From Prevotella sp. E9-3 (GTDB taxonomy: Bacteria; Bacteroidota; Bacteroidia; Bacteroidales; Bacteroidaceae): 64,000 bases of DNA. This document shows positions 7,622 through 15,315 of this stretch, piece after piece. The stretch spans positions 2,480,001-2,544,000 of the forward strand of contig NZ_CP091786.1 of assembly GCF_022024015.1 (NCBI RefSeq), given 5' to 3'. Made by a program: the position numbers and the translations under genes. The stretch's first letter is position 1, and every line of letters begins with the position of its first letter. The notes under the pieces are model-generated. The model saw only the letters and a list, made by a program, of their open reading frames with translations. It was not told where the DNA came from and made no database searches.

Positions 7622-7690
7622 AGATCTCTAACATCTTATATCCCCCTTACATCTTACTTCTTCCATCATCCATCATCCTTCTTCCTTCTA
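7622..7690. repeat. CATCTTACTTC-type intergenic repeat
   Basis: Units like ACATCTTACTTC and CATCATCCATCATCC stand between the miniprotein gene and sod. Similar stretches occur at 6924-6962 and 25430-25460. They form a second intergenic repeat family, distinct from the CAATTATC family. Confidence 0.6.
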
Positions 7691-7918
7691 CTCATACTGA
7701 TTTTTCCTCCTATATTGTTCCATCAGCCCCAGAAGTTTTCTGAACTTCTCCACCCTCTCAGGCTTCATAGTTCCAGCATTCATCACCTTCCTGTTTGCCT
7801 TCAGCCAATTAAGCATATCATGCTCCTCAATCCGATGCTTCGACGGATTCCGATGGTTCTCCTCCAGAAACTCCATAACCTCATTATATCGTACTATCCA
7901 ACGTTCGTCTTGCGTCAT
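7688..7918 (-). CDS. Small helicase-associated (HA) domain protein
   Basis: A 76-residue basic protein consisting of one helicase-associated repeat: DERWIVRYNEVMEFLEEN, then NPSKHR, then MLNWLKANRKVMNAGTMKPE and ERVEKFRKLL. HA domains usually sit behind superfamily-2 helicases and bind nucleic acid; here one stands alone, as in many Bacteroidales. A broken relative, starting with the same EERWIKRYNEV pattern, follows the KAP gene at 15137-15315. The protein is likely nucleic-acid binding; the role is unknown. Confidence 0.65.
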   Translation of the reverse strand: MTQDERWIVRYNEVMEFLEENHRNPSKHRIEEHDMLNWLKANRKVMNAGTMKPERVEKFRKLLGLMEQYRRKNQYE

Positions 7919-7931
7919 TGCACTTCACTCA

Positions 7932-8801
7932 TTAATACAAGAAAACATTCTTCCCTTGTAGTTGTAGGGCTGTTTCTACAACAAAAATATAGCAAGCTTT
8001 GGCCGTTGCTTCGTCATACCTCTCTTTCATCCCTACATAGTAATCATACTTGCCATCAGGACTGCCCCACCATCTATTCACAACAGGCCCCATCGCAATA
8101 AAGTCGCTGTATTTGAAGTAGTTTATTCCTAAACTCATTACCGATATGGCTTCGTTTAGCCCTCGAACTGCCTCTTTAAGTGTTTCTAGATACTTGTCTG
8201 TATTGTCTTCAAGATGGGGATTCTTAACACTCTCCAATACTGACGCTGGCCCGGATTTCAAATTGAATCCTCTATCATACTTCTTATGATACTCTACCAT
8301 AAACACTTTGAAAGCAATCTGGCACTGAGCCTGTGCATCCCCATATTTCCCTTCGTCAAGATATTCATGATACTTCTTCAGATAATCCCTAACCAGGGGA
8401 TAAGTTATCAGCACTTCGAGTGACACATCCTCTAGTTTACATCCAAAAAATAATGGTGTGTTATGCTCAAAGAAATCTATCACATTCACCCTTGTCATTT
8501 CCACGTCAAGAGATGATGGCATCTGCCCGTGATGCTTTAAACTGACCCTTCGTGAGTTTAGGCTATCCATCTGGGGCTTATCCTGCAACTGAGGCAACTT
8601 TGTATAGTAATCCATGAACATAGTGTTCCTTGGAATCTGCACGCCCTGTTCGTCAGCACATAGTTTCATAAACATCTCTACGCTATCATGAAAAGGCAGA
8701 AGGCATAGTCCATTCATGGGTTCTCCTTCAAAAGACAACGCCTTTCCCTTCTCAAACAGATGGCGTATTACCGCTAATCGCTTTGCTGTCAATTCAGTCA
8801 T
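7932..8801 (-). CDS. HEPN-like protein, function unknown
   Basis: A 289-residue soluble, mostly helical protein. Residues 28-50 (EPMNGLCLLPFHDSVEMFMK) look like the first HEPN helices, which usually hold a conserved acidic residue. Residues 84-92 read RRVSLKHHG, giving an R-X4-H spacing (Arg85, His90) as in HEPN ribonuclease motifs. After that there is a helical tail without a known domain. The start codon overlaps the stop of the preceding gene by four bases (ATGA), so the two are co-translated. This tight link to a LA2681-type HEPN protein suggests a two-gene toxin or defence unit. The HEPN assignment is by motif and context and is not certain. Confidence 0.55.
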   Translation of the reverse strand: MTELTAKRLAVIRHLFEKGKALSFEGEPMNGLCLLPFHDSVEMFMKLCADEQGVQIPRNTMFMDYYTKLPQLQDKPQMDSLNSRRVSLKHHGQMPSSLDVEMTRVNVIDFFEHNTPLFFGCKLEDVSLEVLITYPLVRDYLKKYHEYLDEGKYGDAQAQCQIAFKVFMVEYHKKYDRGFNLKSGPASVLESVKNPHLEDNTDKYLETLKEAVRGLNEAISVMSLGINYFKYSDFIAMGPVVNRWWGSPDGKYDYYVGMKERYDEATAKACYIFVVETALQLQGKNVFLY

Positions 8802-10171
8802 AACCGTTCCTTTTTGTCATATTCTGCATGCATCACAAAGTTACACAGATAGATGATTGCACATCTCACCAATTGCGCTAATCTTATAGTGTTTATTTCC
8901 AGTTCTCGCTTCGATATTTGCAATTGATAGTTATCATATGTCATTTCACCATCCCTGATGACTATCACCTTATGCTCAATAAAGTTGCGTATCCGCTGCA
9001 AATCCTTAGTCTGTTCGTCTATCACATAATCAAAAGACCTACTTCCATAAACATCAAGTTTAATATTATACAAAGCCAACAATGATAAATTTTGAGGATG
9101 GGCCAGAAATTCCTGTCTGATACGATTACTCTTTTTTTCCGTCCATATCGTTGCAAAATCCACTTGATGAACCTGCAGCGGCAGTTCCAGATACGCTTGA
9201 AGAAAAACAGCTATCTTATCAAGTATAGAATAGAAGTTTTTGTAGGTCATTTTTATCAGCTCCACATTCAATTCTCCGCTACCATATATCGCTAAGAAAG
9301 TAAGCCGTCGCGTTTCTATAAAGGTGTTCTTTATTTCTGAAAAAGAAGTCTCGAAAAGCTCTCGTTTCTCTTGTGTGTCACAAATATGCTGAAGTTTTAC
9401 ATTATCTGCAACTGACAACATTGACGCTGGTTCCAAATCGCAGTATCTATTTATACGCAAAAGATTTTGGTTTACCCAGCACTGATAGTCACCATCTTTC
9501 ATTTTTGAGAAATCAGCCATAGGTGCATCTAACGATGGAACTGGGCACCCACAGACCTTATTCATAAGCGCTGGTGCAGTCCTTACGAATTCTTTGGGGT
9601 GTTTCCACATCAGTATCTGAGCTTTTCTTACTATCCATGGTTCCTCTTCTGTCCAAAAAGCGTGCATATTTGCATACGAATAACCTTGGTTTATCTCAAC
9701 CATTTTTTTATTCTCTTCATCCATAGCAGCCAACCTGTAATACTGTTGCGCCTCGCAGAAGCGCCCCACATGATCGTATGCATTGGCCAAATTCAAATAT
9801 GCTTTACACCAATGTTTAAATGCAGTCCAATACAATGCTGCCCATTGCTCCTTCTTAACGCGAGAAACCACACAATGCAAATTGTGATAATAGCTTATCT
9901 CTTTGTATATGTACTCGTTGTCGTAGTAAGCCTTAGTGGAGTCTAGATTCTTATACTTTAAGTTTCCGTATGCCGCCCCCAATGCATTATATGCCAGCAA
10001 CTGGTTGAACATATTCTCTTTCGTCCAATCAATACTCTCAAAACGGGATAGTTCTGACATGAATATATCCTTGTCTGCCCTACCATCGTTATACAAATCC
10101 ACAAGAGCAGAGAACTTCTCCAGTTGTTCTGACATCTCGTTGATTTCTGATTGTTCTGTTGATAAATTCAT
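8798..10171 (-). CDS. LA2681-like HEPN protein with TPR-type N-terminus
   Basis: A 457-residue protein. Residues 1-150 contain helix pairs with a TPR look (LAYNALGAAYGNLKYKN; KAYLNLANAYDHVGRFCEAQ; YYRLAA). The C-terminal 120 residues hold the HEPN part, with RNFIEHK giving Arg395-X4-His400 and a closing helix LVRCAIIYLCNFVMHAE. This order, TPR then HEPN, is that of the LA2681-like HEPN family, proposed to be RNases acting in antiviral or stress responses. Its start overlaps the stop of a 5'-truncated open frame at 10168-10345, which may have been the original first gene of the operon. Enzyme activity is inferred from the motif only. Confidence 0.7.
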   Translation of the reverse strand: MNLSTEQSEINEMSEQLEKFSALVDLYNDGRADKDIFMSELSRFESIDWTKENMFNQLLAYNALGAAYGNLKYKNLDSTKAYYDNEYIYKEISYYHNLHCVVSRVKKEQWAALYWTAFKHWCKAYLNLANAYDHVGRFCEAQQYYRLAAMDEENKKMVEINQGYSYANMHAFWTEEEPWIVRKAQILMWKHPKEFVRTAPALMNKVCGCPVPSLDAPMADFSKMKDGDYQCWVNQNLLRINRYCDLEPASMLSVADNVKLQHICDTQEKRELFETSFSEIKNTFIETRRLTFLAIYGSGELNVELIKMTYKNFYSILDKIAVFLQAYLELPLQVHQVDFATIWTEKKSNRIRQEFLAHPQNLSLLALYNIKLDVYGSRSFDYVIDEQTKDLQRIRNFIEHKVIVIRDGEMTYDNYQLQISKRELEINTIRLAQLVRCAIIYLCNFVMHAEYDKKERL

Positions 10172-10345
10172 ATAAGTCCCGCCTTAATAAAAGAAACTCC
10201 AGCCTGTTTCAACGCTCTCCATTCGCCTTTAAGATTACCAAATGACAATGCTTCATAACAGAACAACCAGTAGCGATCCATATCTACATCTTTCAACCTT
10301 AAAGCCTCTTTCTTTAATGGCTTCAATTGTGTTGCTTTAGCATTC
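10168..10345 (-). pseudogene. 3' fragment of an upstream gene of the HEPN operon
   Basis: About 58 codons are open and end in TGA overlapping the ATG of the HEPN gene. The protein reads [20 protein letters not shown] and closes with WRALKQAGVSFIKAGLI, a helical tail. At its 5' side it meets sugar-transferase sequence near 10346, without a good ATG; only a TTG inside the transferase part would open the frame. It is therefore read as the end of a lost gene. What that gene encoded cannot be told. Confidence 0.5.
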
Positions 10346-10680
10346 CCCTGGCCCCACAAAGCTCATGTTGCCAATGAGCACATCCCACAAACCAGGAAGT
10401 TCATCCAGCTTGTAGTGGCGCAATTTAGCGCCAAACGGAGTTATACGGCTATCCCCGCCACAGACACTGTGCTGCCATTATGCTTCACGGTCATAGTCCT
10501 AAATTTGTGGCAATTGAACAACTTCCCGTCCTTTCCCACACGTTTCTGCACAAAGAACGCTGGGCCACCTGGCATTTTTATTTTCACCAGTACCGCCACA
10601 ATCAGCAATACTGGCCACAGTATCAGCAGTCCAAGCAACGAGACTACTCTATCAAATAAACATTTAACTATCATACTCAT
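10346..10680 (-). pseudogene. Undecaprenyl-phosphate sugar transferase, truncated and frameshifted
   Basis: The frame starts MSMIVKCLFDRVVSLLG with a transmembrane helix and goes on with KRVGKDGKLFNCHKFRTM, typical of WcaJ/PglC-type enzymes that start repeat-unit synthesis. Near 10453 one G is missing: the frame ends VAGIAV and stops, whereas the next frame continues [20 protein letters not shown], then [15 protein letters not shown]. The gene then breaks off at about 10346, where the HEPN segment begins. About half of the normal length (some 200 residues) is present. A full paralogue is at 26676. Confidence 0.8.
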
Positions 10681-10687
10681 TCGTTTA

Positions 10688-11539
10688 TTACGCCATCATT
10701 GAGTGCAGCTCTGAAAGCTTGTCCAAAATCCATTTCATACACTCTGTAGATGTTATCAAGGCATCAAGATATACAGCCACAAAGTCATTGACATCTTTTC
10801 CTGTAATCTCATCTCTCAGCCACGATACTACCTCTTCCTCGCTATAGATTTCGTGACTTGCTAACACCTTTAAATAATAATATGCTTTCCCACTACTTGA
10901 ACTATTGTAGTGTTCAAGAATATGCATTCGCTCAAAAGTACGCTCAATACGAGAATATACCTGCTTGTCAACACCATTTCTGTTATCAATATAAAAACTT
11001 GCCCTAGGCATGTCTTCTATCATAGCAACGTCACAAAACAGAAACTGTCTATTAGGACTTTCATCCAAATAGTTATTCCACAATGCCCTTTCGTTCGTGT
11101 CGGTCTTAAGCAATGTCCTCTTGGGGCCATTACAATCATTACATAGTGGTATCAGATTTCTTGGATGTACACAATATTCAGGATAGTCACCTTCTGGCAC
11201 AAAATGATCAATGGTATTCGCTGGACCTATGCCGCATATGGGGCAAACGTCATCATAGATTCCAATTTCATTCCTTAATACCTGAAATTTCAGTTTTTGT
11301 ATAGCCTCACAGTCTGCTTTGTACAGTTTCCCGTATCGGTTAAGTTCACCAGAGCTTAAACCTGACTTATTTACATTCTGCAAGTTGTCATGCAGAAACT
11401 TATCATCATAGTCATCGTGCAGATTCTTCAGTTTTCCTTGAATCGCTGTATATACTGGCTGAAGCCGCTCTGCTGTATCTGAGATAATTTCCTTTGCAAA
11501 CTCTTCGCAACTTGTATCAATAGCCTTAAGCTTCCTCAT
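10688..11539 (-). CDS. HNH nuclease, PtuB-like partner of AAA ATPase
   Basis: A 283-residue protein with a zinc-stabilised HNH fold in the middle: CPICG (Cys99, Cys102), TIDHFVPEGDYPEY (Asp111, His112), HPRNLIPLC (Asn128) and CNDCNGPK (Cys133, Cys136). These are the metal, catalytic and structural positions of HNH endonucleases. The N-terminal 90 residues and C-terminal 140 are helical and probably bind the partner. Its start overlaps the end of the AAA ATPase gene by 14 bases. ATPase followed by HNH nuclease is the arrangement of the Septu anti-phage system (PtuA, PtuB) and of retron-linked variants. The assignment to Septu is by architecture, not by alignment. Confidence 0.75.
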   Translation of the reverse strand: MRKLKAIDTSCEEFAKEIISDTAERLQPVYTAIQGKLKNLHDDYDDKFLHDNLQNVNKSGLSSGELNRYGKLYKADCEAIQKLKFQVLRNEIGIYDDVCPICGIGPANTIDHFVPEGDYPEYCVHPRNLIPLCNDCNGPKRTLLKTDTNERALWNNYLDESPNRQFLFCDVAMIEDMPRASFYIDNRNGVDKQVYSRIERTFERMHILEHYNSSSSGKAYYYLKVLASHEIYSEEEVVSWLRDEITGKDVNDFVAVYLDALITSTECMKWILDKLSELHSMMA

Positions 11540-13490
11540 CCCTTTCTCTTCTTTGTTTTATGAGTGCCTCTCGTATATATAGCTTGGCGTTTAAGCTCAG
11601 TGGTATACCATTGTTTTCTATTTTTTCTGCAATCGTCTCAAACGTTGCATTTCTTTCTTTCGCCCACTGGTCGATAAAGTTTGCAAATTTCTTCTGTTGG
11701 CTGTAGTTATCAAAAATCCTGTCTATCAGTACAGACACATCTTCTCCAAAACTTTCAATGGGGATTTTTGATATGTCCAGAGTCTTGCCGCTTCTGCGCA
11801 TAACATACACCCTGTCTCCAACCAGTTCCCTTATAACCAGCGGCGAATGAGTTGTTATAATAGCGTATGAATTAAATTTTCTCACCAAAAAGAACAAACT
11901 TCTCATAATGGCTGTTATTCCATTGGGATGCATATGTTGCTCTGGCTCGTCTATCAACAGCAGGCTGTGAGGTCCGATATTCGATATAATGGACGACATA
12001 GACAGAAGCATGTTTCGTTGCCCCGAACTGAACTTCATCAGAATGTCAACAGTGAAGTCATTTTTTAGAACAACCTTCATATCGTCATCTACTTCTGAAA
12101 GAAGGCATAGTTCTTCATTGTCCATCACTTCTTCCATGGTCTCTTTCCAGTCATTCCCTAATGATTGTTCATTGATACGCGCAAACTGTTCTATCAATGC
12201 CTTTCTCAACTCCGAAACACCTTTTACCTTGCCCGTCTCGTCCATCAAGCCACAATATACATAGTTGAACCATGGTGAGGGTTTTAGGTCTGCAAAGATG
12301 TCAAAAGGAGAAAAAGATACCGCTATAATCTTACTGTATAAGGGCAGTTGTCCCTCAAAGTCCTCTTGATTTCTCCTTGATAACGCTTTAGGTAACTTTC
12401 GCAGAAAAGTAGTCTTACCCACTCCATTCTCACCTATTATACCATATATTTTGAGGTAGTCATTCTTGCGGCCTGGGGTAAAATCAAACGTAATAGGGTA
12501 ACGTTGCTCAGAATACTCTGGCTTGAATCTATACTGAAAACCGAAGCTATCCTGAAGACTTCGCCCCATAGCATAATAGATGCCATATTCCAACATGTCG
12601 CGCCCTTCGTCACGCAATAGTGATGTGTAGTAGATCTCATTGTTCTCAAACTGACTTCTCAACAGCGGGTAGCATGCCACATCCCTCATAGCTTTCAGTA
12701 TGGGCCATTTCTGCTCGCCCAGACAGTTGTGCATGTTTACATAGTAATCTTTGTCAAACCCTAAAGAACAACTGTCTTGACCTAATGTCGTGAAAGTTTT
12801 CTCTATTGCATCAAACGTATCTGAATTTTCACCTTTTAATATTCGGACATCACCAATGAAAGCATAGTCGCCTTGAGCCCTGTAATAATACATCACAAAG
12901 CGAGTATAATAACCATAGTCATTCCATCCGTCATCATAAACGAGCTGTACACTGGGAAAAACAGATGGTGAAGTTTGAAAACTACCATATTGTGTATGTC
13001 CCCTAGCCTTTACTACAAATATTGGAATGTCATTCTCTTTTATATCAGAGTACGCCTCACTAAGGGTAATAAACTCCAGGAATATTCTCTTCCCATTCTC
13101 CTCGACAGTAGAAATATCCAATTTCTGCTCATGCAGGTATGCTAACAACTCATTGATTGCATTCTGAATACTCAGTTCAGCATTACCACATTCGTTCAGT
13201 ATTCCGATTACGAACTGTTCAAATTTAGCATCATCGTCATATATCTTTAAATCCGATACAAATATCCTGTCTGTATTCCAGTCATTATTATTGATAAAAT
13301 GCTGCTGTACCTCATCTCCATAATGCACATAACGATGATCCTCTTTCCTTGGTATGGAATAAACATCCCAAATTGAAGAAAGTATATCCATAAAGCGGCC
13401 ATAGCCAACAACATAATCAATGATTTTCAAATCTTTAAGTTGCTGATATACCTTCTGCTTAATTTCTTTTGTAAGAGATATTTGTCCCAT
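11526..13490 (-). CDS. AAA/ABC-type ATPase, PtuA-like
   Basis: A 654-residue ATPase. Walker A is GENGVGKT at 353-360; the ABC-type signature FSSGQRNML, Walker B LLLIDEPEQHMHP and a switch His in ITTHSPLVIREL follow in order. This is the OLD/RecF-like layout used by defence ATPases. The first 340 residues have no recognised domain and are longer than in classic PtuA (about 440 residues in total), so this is either a long-headed Septu variant or a separate ATPase+HNH system. It overlaps the HNH gene and reads first. It is likely to sense phage replication and control the nuclease; that role is inferred from the family. Confidence 0.8.
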   Translation of the reverse strand: MGQISLTKEIKQKVYQQLKDLKIIDYVVGYGRFMDILSSIWDVYSIPRKEDHRYVHYGDEVQQHFINNNDWNTDRIFVSDLKIYDDDAKFEQFVIGILNECGNAELSIQNAINELLAYLHEQKLDISTVEENGKRIFLEFITLSEAYSDIKENDIPIFVVKARGHTQYGSFQTSPSVFPSVQLVYDDGWNDYGYYTRFVMYYYRAQGDYAFIGDVRILKGENSDTFDAIEKTFTTLGQDSCSLGFDKDYYVNMHNCLGEQKWPILKAMRDVACYPLLRSQFENNEIYYTSLLRDEGRDMLEYGIYYAMGRSLQDSFGFQYRFKPEYSEQRYPITFDFTPGRKNDYLKIYGIIGENGVGKTTFLRKLPKALSRRNQEDFEGQLPLYSKIIAVSFSPFDIFADLKPSPWFNYVYCGLMDETGKVKGVSELRKALIEQFARINEQSLGNDWKETMEEVMDNEELCLLSEVDDDMKVVLKNDFTVDILMKFSSGQRNMLLSMSSIISNIGPHSLLLIDEPEQHMHPNGITAIMRSLFFLVRKFNSYAIITTHSPLVIRELVGDRVYVMRRSGKTLDISKIPIESFGEDVSVLIDRIFDNYSQQKKFANFIDQWAKERNATFETIAEKIENNGIPLSLNAKLYIREALIKQRRERDEEA

Positions 13491-13532
13491 AGTGAACGTA
13501 TGTTATACTCTTTTACTTACGCCTTATACTTA

Positions 13533-14639
13533 TTATTTCATATGTATGTCTTTGTTTGGGAGCCTATTTTTCAGTCTATCACGGAAGTCCCCATAAAGTT
13601 GACTTGTGGAATAAAGGCCCGATGAGCCATAGTTTTCAGCAGTAACAACTCCGTCTAAATCTTTTATTGGTTTTAACAACTCAAAAAAGAAATCGTAAGA
13701 AAACTTATGCTCTTGTAATCCTATTGGTACAATATCCTTAAATAAACGCATCATAGCATTATATCCTGTCGTCTTATTCAGTATTGATTCGGAATTAAGC
13801 CAGTCAATCTCAAAAATATTTTTTAAAGCTGTAAAATAATTCCATAGGATTTTATAAACAGACGCAGAATCTCTATTCTTGTAAAAACCCCAGAATATGT
13901 AGCGATGCTCATCATACATAAAATCATCAAATAAAGGGAAACTCTCTTTGCATGATTGCAGCTCATTCTTGATAAGATACCAATCCTTTTCTGCATATGT
14001 TAAATCGAATAACGGTCTTGAAAAAGAGGCCAAAGATATCATTCCATCATTCCTGGCACTTAATAGCTTTATTTGTTTGTGCCATGGTGATTCTGTATCA
14101 TAATTAAAAGATTGAGCTATCTCCACCACCATCTTTCTTGGTGTAAATAACTTATCATTCAAGACAAGGTTTATGTTTAAGGATGGATCAACTTTAGTTT
14201 GTTCTGAATTGATCGTGGAAAAAATTTCTGCTTGTAGAGGGATTTCCAAATCCACAAAAATAGTCAAAATAAGCTCAAACTCGTTCCTATCATAATCTTT
14301 AAATCCGGCAAGACGATGTTGGCCGTCAATGATAGTAAACGTATCTTCTGAGGCCCTTAGCACCAGTTCTTCATCATTCCGACTTACAATATGCTTACTT
14401 GACACATTTACTATAATAGAATTGGGAAATGTGGCGTATTTTGTCGTCAGATATTTCTGAATCTGCTTAACCTTTTCTGTTTTCAGTTCTCGCTGAATAC
14501 CCAACACCTCATCGTCATTGGTTATGTGACGTCTATCAACTTTCGACATTGACCATAGATCTGCATAACCTATCTTGGCTATATATAGCGAAGAGATCGG
14601 CTGCTTAACTTGAATTACTTTCAATTTGATGGTATTCAT
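13533..14639 (-). CDS. DGQHR-domain protein
   Basis: A 368-residue protein. The name-giving motif DGQHR is at residues 105-109 in FTIIDGQHRLAGF, after a strand-rich N-terminus (LWSMSKVDRRHI). Such proteins include DndB, the regulator of DNA phosphorothioation, and ParB/DGQHR relatives found in many defence islands. No dndA-E genes are nearby, so this is not part of a standard Dnd system. The preceding membrane-protein gene overlaps it by four bases (ATGA), which indicates a two-gene unit. The remaining part, residues 150-368, is helical without a clear domain. Confidence 0.8.
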   Translation of the reverse strand: MNTIKLKVIQVKQPISSLYIAKIGYADLWSMSKVDRRHITNDDEVLGIQRELKTEKVKQIQKYLTTKYATFPNSIIVNVSSKHIVSRNDEELVLRASEDTFTIIDGQHRLAGFKDYDRNEFELILTIFVDLEIPLQAEIFSTINSEQTKVDPSLNINLVLNDKLFTPRKMVVEIAQSFNYDTESPWHKQIKLLSARNDGMISLASFSRPLFDLTYAEKDWYLIKNELQSCKESFPLFDDFMYDEHRYIFWGFYKNRDSASVYKILWNYFTALKNIFEIDWLNSESILNKTTGYNAMMRLFKDIVPIGLQEHKFSYDFFFELLKPIKDLDGVVTAENYGSSGLYSTSQLYGDFRDRLKNRLPNKDIHMK

Positions 14640-15160
14640 ATATCTATTTTTTGTCCATTAATACTAGTCTCCGATTTTCGCATTCCACTATTAGCCAGTT
14701 CTACACTATTTGCCTTCACCTCATCATATTTACTTATCAGACCAAAGACCAAGGCCAAAGAGAATGTTGCAATAGTTCCATATTGATAAACCGCTAGTGA
14801 GAAGATGCTCATATTCTTTGTTATCTCAACCATTGCAATGGCAAACAATACTATTGTAAAAATGTAAGTAAGTATAGTTAAAATGTTCACCACCCGCTTA
14901 TCTTTTCTCTGGTTATTCACTACCATCAATATAGATGTGTACAGTGATGCATTCGTAACAAGCACAATTTTCATAATCTCAAGCGACCACTCAAAATTAT
15001 CTTGCTTTATTCCCCAAATAATAAAAATTTGAACAAGTGGAAAAGCATAAGTCATTAAAAACCATATAAATGATTCTTTAATTGTCGCCGGAAGATTCTT
15101 TAGAAACAATAAGAACCTTATCCAGTACTCTTTCATTTGTATACCTCTTTCATTCGCCAT
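14636..15160 (-). CDS. Four-TM membrane protein partnered with DGQHR protein
   Basis: A 174-residue inner-membrane protein. Four hydrophobic segments are visible, at about residues 34-48, 65-82, 92-110 and 119-142, followed by a polar tail of 30 residues with no motif. A second in-frame ATG (MKEYWIRF, residue 9) is also a possible start. Small multi-TM proteins encoded with a cytoplasmic partner often serve as membrane effectors in defence or toxin systems. The four-base overlap with the DGQHR gene supports a joint role. I do not recognise the family. Confidence 0.65.
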   Translation of the reverse strand: MANERGIQMKEYWIRFLLFLKNLPATIKESFIWFLMTYAFPLVQIFIIWGIKQDNFEWSLEIMKIVLVTNASLYTSILMVVNNQRKDKRVVNILTILTYIFTIVLFAIAMVEITKNMSIFSLAVYQYGTIATFSLALVFGLISKYDEVKANSVELANSGMRKSETSINGQKIDI

Positions 15161-15315
15161 GAATAACTCTTTTTGATTCTTGTTTCAAATTTATGTTCTA
15201 CATTACATCCCTCTATCTCACTCTCCACCATCTTCGTCAACTTCGGCATCATCAACTCAATCTTCCTACTCTTGACCTCATTGTACCTCTTAATCCAACG
15301 TTCCTCCTACCTCAT
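15137..15315 (-). pseudogene. Remnant of a helicase-associated-domain gene
   Basis: An ATG overlapping the KAP stop codon opens M R, then TAG, then EERWIKRYNEVKSRKIEL. The intact gene at 7688 begins MTQDERWIVRYNEVMEFL. A single change (CAG to TAG) would explain the early stop. After about 20 codons similarity is lost. The remnant shows that a second copy of this small gene once lay behind the KAP gene. Confidence 0.45.

Noticed and set aside
10168..10359. Complete 63-residue gene starting with TTG
   Set aside because: The TTG lies in sugar-transferase sequence (FVGPG in another frame), so the frame is a fusion artefact; listed as gene fragment instead.
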